A DNA stretch of 64,000 bases from Streptomyces spiroverticillatus. Its GTDB lineage: Bacteria; Actinomycetota; Actinomycetes; Streptomycetales; Streptomycetaceae. The notes beneath the pieces were generated by a model, which ran no database searches, was not told the DNA's origin, and saw only the letters and a list, made by a program, of their open reading frames with translations. The position numbers were made by a program, and so were the translations under genes. Positions 58,975 through 64,000 of the stretch are shown here, one piece after another (positions within the stretch are counted from its first letter, which is position 1; every line of letters starts with the position of its first letter). The DNA lies in NCBI GenBank assembly GCA_014650415.1, contig BMUX01000003.1, positions 1 through 64,000 of the forward strand, given 5' to 3'.

Positions 58975-61080
58975 CTACTCGACCTCGACCCCGTGATCCC
59001 CGATCAACTCCCCCAACCCGCCCCGATACCCCTTCCCACCGGCAACGAAATCCCAGTCGCCACCGCCACGCCGACGGAAGGACCCCAACACCAGAGCTGT
59101 CTCCCCCGGCCTCCCGTCCGCCACCGGCAAGCGATCCAGCTCAGCACCCGACACGTCCCGCAACAACACACTCGCATCCGTGAAACCCGACAAGTCGGCA
59201 TCCGGATTCCTCTCAACATCCACGGACGCCACCAGAACGAGACGGTCCGCCTCCCTCGGCAACCCGTCGAACGCCACCCGCACGGCAGCCCGATCACCCG
59301 CCACACCCGGAACCATGCACACAGCGCCGTCCGGCGTCCGGGAATTGTTGAAGAAGACGAAGTACTCCTCCCCCAACACCCGACCGCCCGTGCACACCAA
59401 CGCGCAGACGTCCAATGCCACGGGCCCCGCCCACGTCATGCCCAGCACGTTGAAGTCATCGCAGCCACTCGCATCGCTCGGCTCCCGAGGCGAGGGAACC
59501 GGCGCCACCACATCCACATCCGCACCCGCACCCGCACCCGCACCCGCACCACCCAACCTGCCGCGCAACCCACACCGGTGCAGCAGATCCACCAACTCCG
59601 CCCCCGACACCAACGTCAACGGCTTCCCCTGAGCAAACGTGTACGACCCCGGCCCGAACCCCGACGTCGTCACCAGAACACCCTTGTTCGCCCCAGCCCC
59701 CTGCACCGTCCCGAACAGATCACGCACCGCACTCGGCGGCACCGTATTCCGGTACCGCTTCACCTGAACAATGATCTTCCCGCCACTGATCGGATCCGGA
59801 TCCAACGCATCCACATCCACCCCGCCATCATTCGACCGCTGCGTCGTCACCGCCTGCATCCCCCGAGCCCGAAACAGCTCAGCAACCAGCCCCTCGAACT
59901 CCACCGGATCCATCTCCAGCAAATCCGGCTCCCCCTCCGCCCCGTGCGACACCACCCCCGACCCCACCTGCTCCGGCAACCGCCCCGGCCGCACCGCCAC
60001 CCGCTGATCCGGCCGCGCCGACAACTGCCCCCGCAACCCCTCCACCAGACAGTCCACCGCCGCCACAAACTCCAGGTTCAACGCCCCAAAAGCAGCCTTC
60101 TCCACCATCACCGTGCTCAAAAACACCTCAGCCGGCCGCCCCGTCACCGGATCCAGACCATCGACGAACCCGTTCACCACCACCGAGTCCAACGCCCCGA
60201 ACTCATCCGCCACAAACACATCCCGCAACGCCAACAACACACACTGCGCCAACACACTCCGATACAACGCCTTGCGCTGCGTCATCGGACGCGCAGACTC
60301 CCGCTCCTCATCAGCACTCGCCACAAAACGCACCGACTTCACCTCAGGAACCACCTCGAACCCCGGCAACTCCCAATTCAGCACCAACTGACGCCCACCC
60401 CGGTCGAACGCACCCGACACCCGCCGCGGAAACCCCTCCGGCCAAGCCTCCGACGCATACAACGCCGCCGAAAAGAACTCCACCACCGTCTCCGGCTCAC
60501 CCGCACGCAACGCATCCGCCATCCCGGCAATCCCCGCGTTGTGCCCACGGATCTCCGCCAGCCGAGCCGCCGCCCACGCGTCGTACTGCTGCCGATACCC
60601 CGCCAACTGCTGCTGCCGCTGCAACTCCGCCGCCTGCGCCGCATGCCAGTCCCGCTCGAACCGGGCCCGCGCCTCCTCCTGCGCCTGCGCCCGACGCGCA
60701 GCAGTCCACCCACCGCCCTGCGCCTGGTACCGCTGCGGATCCGGCATCACCACCGGCACCGCCAACTGCCCCGGCGCAAAAGGCTCCAACACCTCCGACC
60801 GCACCAACGCACCCACCCGGAACGGAGCCGCCCGACACCCCGAAGCAAGCAACCCCTCCAACCGGGCCACCTCGGCATCCAGCTCTTCCGTACGCCGCCG
60901 AGCCTCCGCCTCACGATGCTGCCGGTACGCCGCCTGCTGCTGCCGGTCCGCCCGCGCCCTCTCCCGCTCATACGCACGCTGCTGCTGTACCTGCGCCCGC
61001 TGCTGGGCCTCCATCCGACGCTGCTGCTGACGCTGCGCCTCAGCCCAGGTGCCGATCAGCCCACTCGACCGACGACTCAT
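58975..61080 (-). CDS. Mrr-type restriction endonuclease fused to a TerD domain
   Basis: The 701-residue protein has three parts. Residues 1-190 are a Gln/Arg/Ala-rich coiled coil (QRQQQRRMEAQQRAQVQQQ). The middle has an alpha/beta region and then an Mrr_cat PD-(D/E)xK domain (about 400-520) with DLLEMDPVEFEGLVAELF, NDGGVDVDA and the catalytic IIVQVKRYRN. After a (Gly-Ala)n linker comes a TerD domain (about 545-701: FNVLGMTWAG, YFVFFNNSRTPDG, VAGGKGYRGGLGELIG). It may cut modified or foreign DNA under Ter-type signalling. Codons here use G and T in third position (TTT, GCT, GGG) far more than neighbours, which suggests transfer. GGAGG precedes the ATG at 61080. Confidence 0.88.
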   Translation of the reverse strand: MSRRSSGLIGTWAEAQRQQQRRMEAQQRAQVQQQRAYERERARADRQQQAAYRQHREAEARRRTEELDAEVARLEGLLASGCRAAPFRVGALVRSEVLEPFAPGQLAVPVVMPDPQRYQAQGGGWTAARRAQAQEEARARFERDWHAAQAAELQRQQQLAGYRQQYDAWAAARLAEIRGHNAGIAGMADALRAGEPETVVEFFSAALYASEAWPEGFPRRVSGAFDRGGRQLVLNWELPGFEVVPEVKSVRFVASADEERESARPMTQRKALYRSVLAQCVLLALRDVFVADEFGALDSVVVNGFVDGLDPVTGRPAEVFLSTVMVEKAAFGALNLEFVAAVDCLVEGLRGQLSARPDQRVAVRPGRLPEQVGSGVVSHGAEGEPDLLEMDPVEFEGLVAELFRARGMQAVTTQRSNDGGVDVDALDPDPISGGKIIVQVKRYRNTVPPSAVRDLFGTVQGAGANKGVLVTTSGFGPGSYTFAQGKPLTLVSGAELVDLLHRCGLRGRLGGAGAGAGAGADVDVVAPVPSPREPSDASGCDDFNVLGMTWAGPVALDVCALVCTGGRVLGEEYFVFFNNSRTPDGAVCMVPGVAGDRAAVRVAFDGLPREADRLVLVASVDVERNPDADLSGFTDASVLLRDVSGAELDRLPVADGRPGETALVLGSFRRRGGGDWDFVAGGKGYRGGLGELIGDHGVEVE

Positions 61081-61148
61081 CCCGCTGCCCTCCCCACACG
61101 GGGCCAGGGAACGCCGCCCGGACCCCCGTACTGTCCCGGAAACGCAAG

Positions 61149-61176
61149 TGTCCCGGACCAGGGGTGGTCCGGGACA
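61149..61176 (-). terminator. Terminator downstream of tRNA-Thr
   Basis: A perfect 12-bp stem (TGTCCCGGACCA / TGGTCCGGGACA) with a GGGG loop lies 18 bases past the 3' end of the tRNA on the minus strand, and 69 bases before the start of the nuclease-TerD gene. Confidence 0.82.
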
Positions 61177-61193
61177 GCGTTTGGAACGAAGAG

Positions 61194-61266
61194 AGCCGCC
61201 TGTCGGAATCGAACCGACGACATCCGACTTACAAGATCGGTGCTCTGCCAATTGAGCTAAGGCGGC
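61194..61266 (-). tRNA. tRNA-Thr (TGT)
   Basis: The minus strand folds into a standard cloverleaf with acceptor GCCGCCT/AGGCGGC, a D-arm TAGCTCAATTGGCAGAGCA, anticodon loop CTTGTAA (anticodon TGT, reading ACA) and T-arm GTCGG-TTCGATT-CCGAC. The discriminator is T and CCA is not encoded. The gene is flanked by a TnpB gene on one side and a nuclease fusion on the other; tRNA genes are common sites for foreign DNA. Confidence 0.95.
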
Positions 61267-61436
61267 GCTGCGCACACCGCGAATCGCGCGCACAAGCACT
61301 CTCACTTTACACAGCGCGCTCCCCACTGATCCACGAACTTTCCACCGCCCCCGTAACCCGCCCGACAACTCGTTCGTTGAACGCACTGAATCGCTGTTCC
61401 GACTATCGGACAACGCGACGAAGCGAGGGAGGGGAC

Positions 61437-62843
61437 ATGACCGAGGCACTCGAGCAACCGCTCCCGCCCCGCGTCACCGGCGCCGAGGCCAAGCGCATCA
61501 AGCGCGAGGCCCTGCGCATCCCCGACCAGAGCAAGCACCACCAGCGCCCCGCCACCCCCATGAAACGCCGCGCCAAGGAACCCGGCACCCACCAGCGCGT
61601 CTACCGCTACCGCTGCTACCCGACCCCCGACCAGGCAGAACAGCTCATCGAGACCTTCGGCGCCTGCCGCTGGGTCTACAACGAGGGCCTGACCCTGCGG
61701 TCGAACGCCTGGCGCGACCACCGCGTCTCCGTCGGCTTCGCCGAGACCTGCCGTGCGCTCACCGGTTGGCGTCAGGCCCGCGAGACGTGCTGGCTCCAGA
61801 ACGTCTCCTCGACCGTCCTCCAGCAGTCCCTCCGCCACCTCGAAAGCGCCTTCACCCGGTTCTTCAAGGGAGGGGCGAATTACCCGCAGCGCAAGAAGAA
61901 GGGCCGCTCGCGCGACTCGGCGACGTACGTCCGTACTGGCTTCCGCTGGTTCGAGGACCCCGAACGCCCCGGCACCGGTCTGATCGCCCTCGCCAAGCAG
62001 ACCGACCCCCTCGACATCCGCTGGTCCCGCCCGCTCCCCGCAGGCACCACGCCCGTGAAGCTCACGATGACCCGGGACCGCGTGGGCCGCTTCTTCCTCT
62101 CCGTCCTGGTCGAGGAACACATCGAGCCCCTCCCTCCCGTCTTCCTGCCGGGCACCCGCGCTCCGAAGGCGGTCGGCATCGACCTCGGTCTGGCCACCCT
62201 CGTCACGCTCGACGACGGCGAGAAGCTGGACCATCCCCGTTTGCTCCGGAAGTACGAGAAGAAGCTCGCCAAGGCGCAGCGCGAGCTGCACCGCAAGAAG
62301 AGGGGATCGGCGAACCGGGAGAAGGCACGCCAGGAGATCGCCCGCCTGTACGCCCTGATCGGCGACGTCCGCAGGGACATGCTGGACCAGCTCACCACCC
62401 GCCTCGTGCGCGAGAACCAAGTGCTCGTGGTGGAAGACCTGGCCGTCATGAACCTGCTGAGGACAACCACCGGCCCTGGCCGCAAGCGCAAGGCGAAGCT
62501 GAACCAGTCGATCTTCGACGCCTCGTGGGGCGAGCTGCTGAAGCAGCTCCGCTACAAGTGCGAGTGGTACGGGCGGACGCTCGTGATCGTCGACCGGTAC
62601 TTCCCGTCGACACGGCGTTGCTCGTCCTGCCACGTGAAGGGGGAGCGGCTGGATCTCTCCGTGCGGGAATGGAAGTGCGGCAGTTGCGGCGCGGTGCACG
62701 ACCGGGACGTGAACGCGGCGCAGAACCTCCGTGAGGAGGGAATGCGGCTGTATGGGCTGGTGGCCGGGTCCCTGCCTCCGGGACGGACCCCACCACCCGT
62801 GATCCGCGCCTCCGAAGTGCCGGAGGTTCCACTGGCCGCTTGA
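61437..62843 (+). CDS. tnpB: TnpB-family RNA-guided nuclease (IS200/IS605-type OrfB)
   Basis: The 468-residue protein has the TnpB order: an N-terminal RVYRYRCYPTPDQAEQL, the RuvC-like residues Asp in VGIDLGLATLV, Glu in LVVEDLAVMNLL and Asp in VHDRDVNAAQNL, and between the last two a zinc finger CSSC...CGSC. All three catalytic acids are present. The N terminus is about 50 residues longer than the core needs; an ATG at 61560 is an alternative start, though GGGAGGGGAC supports 61437. No TnpA transposase is nearby, so this copy depends on another element or is immobile. Confidence 0.92.
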   Translation: MTEALEQPLPPRVTGAEAKRIKREALRIPDQSKHHQRPATPMKRRAKEPGTHQRVYRYRCYPTPDQAEQLIETFGACRWVYNEGLTLRSNAWRDHRVSVGFAETCRALTGWRQARETCWLQNVSSTVLQQSLRHLESAFTRFFKGGANYPQRKKKGRSRDSATYVRTGFRWFEDPERPGTGLIALAKQTDPLDIRWSRPLPAGTTPVKLTMTRDRVGRFFLSVLVEEHIEPLPPVFLPGTRAPKAVGIDLGLATLVTLDDGEKLDHPRLLRKYEKKLAKAQRELHRKKRGSANREKARQEIARLYALIGDVRRDMLDQLTTRLVRENQVLVVEDLAVMNLLRTTTGPGRKRKAKLNQSIFDASWGELLKQLRYKCEWYGRTLVIVDRYFPSTRRCSSCHVKGERLDLSVREWKCGSCGAVHDRDVNAAQNLREEGMRLYGLVAGSLPPGRTPPPVIRASEVPEVPLAA

Positions 62844-63142
62844 TGCACGTGCTGTACCGGACCGACGGGCCGTCGGCCGTGATGCCTGTGGAGCCCATGT
62901 AAGACCGGTGGGGTGCGGTTCTTGAGGACCGCGCTCGGCCGGCAGCGGGTAGTGAAGCAGGAAGTGCTGCGTACGGGGCCAAAAGGCAAGTGCTCTGTCA
63001 CCGCATCAATAGGCCAAAAAGCCCGTGCTCTTCCCACATCAGCGCACGGTCAAAAGTGGGGAACTCTGCCCACCAGCCAGTCCCCGAAATTTCCCTGCCC
63101 GCGAAGTACTGACAGAACCCATCCCCCCAGGTAGCGTCACCC
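62844..63142. other. Right flank of the tnpB element and gap before msiK
   Basis: This 380-base gap (to 63223) has no gene. The first part (62844 to about 62965) probably contains the right end of the tnpB element. It has a 6-bp hairpin CCGACG-GGC-CGTCGG at 62862-62876 and a GAAGCAGGAA motif at 62954 that I recall at the ends of other Streptomyces tnpB loci. By analogy the guide RNA (omega RNA) would span the tnpB 3' end and this flank. The rest (62970-63142) is less GC-rich and leads into the msiK promoter. Confidence 0.45.
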
Positions 63143-63170
63143 CTGGTCCGCCAAATTGGACCAGACCACT
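63143..63170. promoter_or_regulatory. Operator upstream of msiK, DasR-like
   Basis: CTGGTCC and GGACCAG form a perfect 7-bp inverted repeat with an 8-base spacer (63143-63164). Overlapping it, ATTGGACCAGACCACT at 63155-63170 matches 13 of 16 positions of the DasR palindrome. The site ends 53 bases before the msiK ATG. DasR is the best candidate binder, since MsiK energises chitobiose and cellobiose uptake; another GntR or LacI regulator could use the larger repeat. Confidence 0.6.
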
Positions 63171-63223
63171 CCCTTACAACGGATCGTCCGGCACGTTCCT
63201 GCCGGTGAAGGAGACGCATCACC

Positions 63224-64000
63224 ATGGCAACAGTCACGTTCGACAAGGCCACCCGCATCTACCCGGGCTCCACCAAGCCCGCCGTGGACCAGCTGGAGAT
63301 CGCGATCGAGGACGGCGAGTTCCTCGTCCTCGTCGGCCCCTCCGGCTGCGGAAAGTCGACCTCCCTGCGCATGCTCGCGGGTCTCGAGGACGTCAACGGC
63401 GGTGCGATCCGCATCGGCGACCGCGACGTCACGCACCTGCCGCCGAAGGACCGGGACATCGCCATGGTGTTCCAGAACTACGCGCTCTACCCGCACATGT
63501 CCGTCGCGGACAACATGGGCTTCGCCCTGAAGATCGCGGGCGTCAACAAGGCCGAGATCCGCAAGAAGGTCGAAGAGGCCGCGAAGATCCTCGACCTCAC
63601 CGAGTACCTCGACCGCAAGCCGAAGGCCCTCTCCGGCGGTCAGCGCCAGCGTGTCGCCATGGGCCGCGCCATCGTGCGTGAGCCGCAGGTCTTCCTCATG
63701 GACGAGCCGCTGTCGAACCTCGACGCCAAGCTCCGCGTCTCGACCCGTACGCAGATCGCGAGCCTCCAGCGCCGCCTGGGCATCACGACCGTGTACGTCA
63801 CGCACGACCAGGTCGAGGCCATGACCATGGGCGACCGCGTCGCGGTCCTCAAGGACGGTCTGCTCCAGCAGGTCGACTCGCCGCGCAACATGTACGACCG
63901 CCCGGCCAACCTCTTCGTCGCCGGCTTCATCGGCTCCCCGGCCATGAACCTGGTCGAGGTCCCGATCACCGACGGCGGCGTGAAGTTCGGCAACAGCGTC
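63224..64000 (+). CDS. msiK: Multiple-sugar ABC importer ATPase MsiK (partial, cut by window end)
   Basis: The first 259 codons are present; the family length is about 378. Walker A is [17 protein letters not shown], the signature is [14 protein letters not shown], Walker B is [12 protein letters not shown] and the switch region [15 protein letters not shown]. The following [27 protein letters not shown] starts the regulatory TOBE part. This is the CUT1-type ATPase (MalK/UgpC/MsiK) that in Streptomyces serves many sugar importers whose operons lack their own ATPase. GAAGGAG precedes the ATG. The solute-binding lipoprotein at 8302-9591 is a possible client. Confidence 0.92.
   Translation, partial: MATVTFDKATRIYPGSTKPAVDQLEIAIEDGEFLVLVGPSGCGKSTSLRMLAGLEDVNGGAIRIGDRDVTHLPPKDRDIAMVFQNYALYPHMSVADNMGFALKIAGVNKAEIRKKVEEAAKILDLTEYLDRKPKALSGGQRQRVAMGRAIVREPQVFLMDEPLSNLDAKLRVSTRTQIASLQRRLGITTVYVTHDQVEAMTMGDRVAVLKDGLLQQVDSPRNMYDRPANLFVAGFIGSPAMNLVEVPITDGGVKFGNSV

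Noticed and set aside
61267..61436. Attachment site at tRNA-Thr for an integrated element
   Set aside because: I looked for a repeated copy of the tRNA 3' end in the flanking accessory DNA and saw none, and there is no integrase gene in the window.

Overview
The window is high-GC actinobacterial chromosome, almost certainly Streptomyces. The evidence is the G/C-ended codon use, frequent GTG starts, a BldD/CRP-era regulator set (cdgB), DasR-type operators, the senR-senS-hbpS trio, msiK, and a gene order (thrC, cdgB, nagKA, msiK) that I remember from the central part of Streptomyces chromosomes. No rRNA, prophage, CRISPR array or replication origin is visible.

Layout. 1-6.8 kb: a SAM-riboswitch-led thrC/sulfur-carrier operon, gpgS, a sortase-type surface protein and otsA. 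6.8-15.3 kb: initiator tRNA, otsB, then an amino-sugar locus (solute-binding lipoprotein, SIS isomerase/deaminase, nagK, nagA, PfkB kinase, class II aldolase) with two DasR-like operators. 15.3-22.6 kb: a membrane-anchored sugar-binding protein, the diguanylate cyclase cdgB with a perfect Crp-type palindrome upstream, flavin reductase, HEAT-repeat protein, arfB and terD.

22.6-37.6 kb (all minus strand) is the standout: a RiPP biosynthetic cluster of the daptide type. Read in the direction of transcription it encodes an F420/flavin oxidoreductase, an MpaB-like accessory protein ending in a recognition domain, a methyltransferase, a class III aminotransferase, an Fe-alcohol-dehydrogenase-like oxidative decarboxylase, three small precursors that all end in Leu-Thr, an M50 membrane protease, a class III lanthipeptide synthetase (LanKC), a YcaO enzyme, and an ABC-2 exporter. 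The three C-terminal enzymes should turn the last Thr into a dimethylated 1,2-propanediamine. LanKC and YcaO suggest further Ser/Thr chemistry on cores that contain no Cys. To its right are an exported peptide with 18-residue repeats and a divergent LuxR-type regulator.

39.3-46.9 kb: remnants (methyltransferase scrap, antitoxin with a frameshifted toxin), M4 and M1 metallopeptidases, oxidoreductases and a pentapeptide-repeat protein. 47-52.6 kb: senR-senS-hbpS, ankyrin protein, beta-propeller lipoprotein. 52.6-57.6 kb: acetyltransferase/kinase pair, a rhomboid-like protein overlapping a convergent unknown gene, and an FAD oxidoreductase. 57.6-62.9 kb is an accessory island: three truncated genes side by side, an Mrr-nuclease/TerD fusion, tRNA-Thr and a lone TnpB. 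The window ends inside msiK, which carries a DasR-like operator and connects functionally to the amino-sugar locus.
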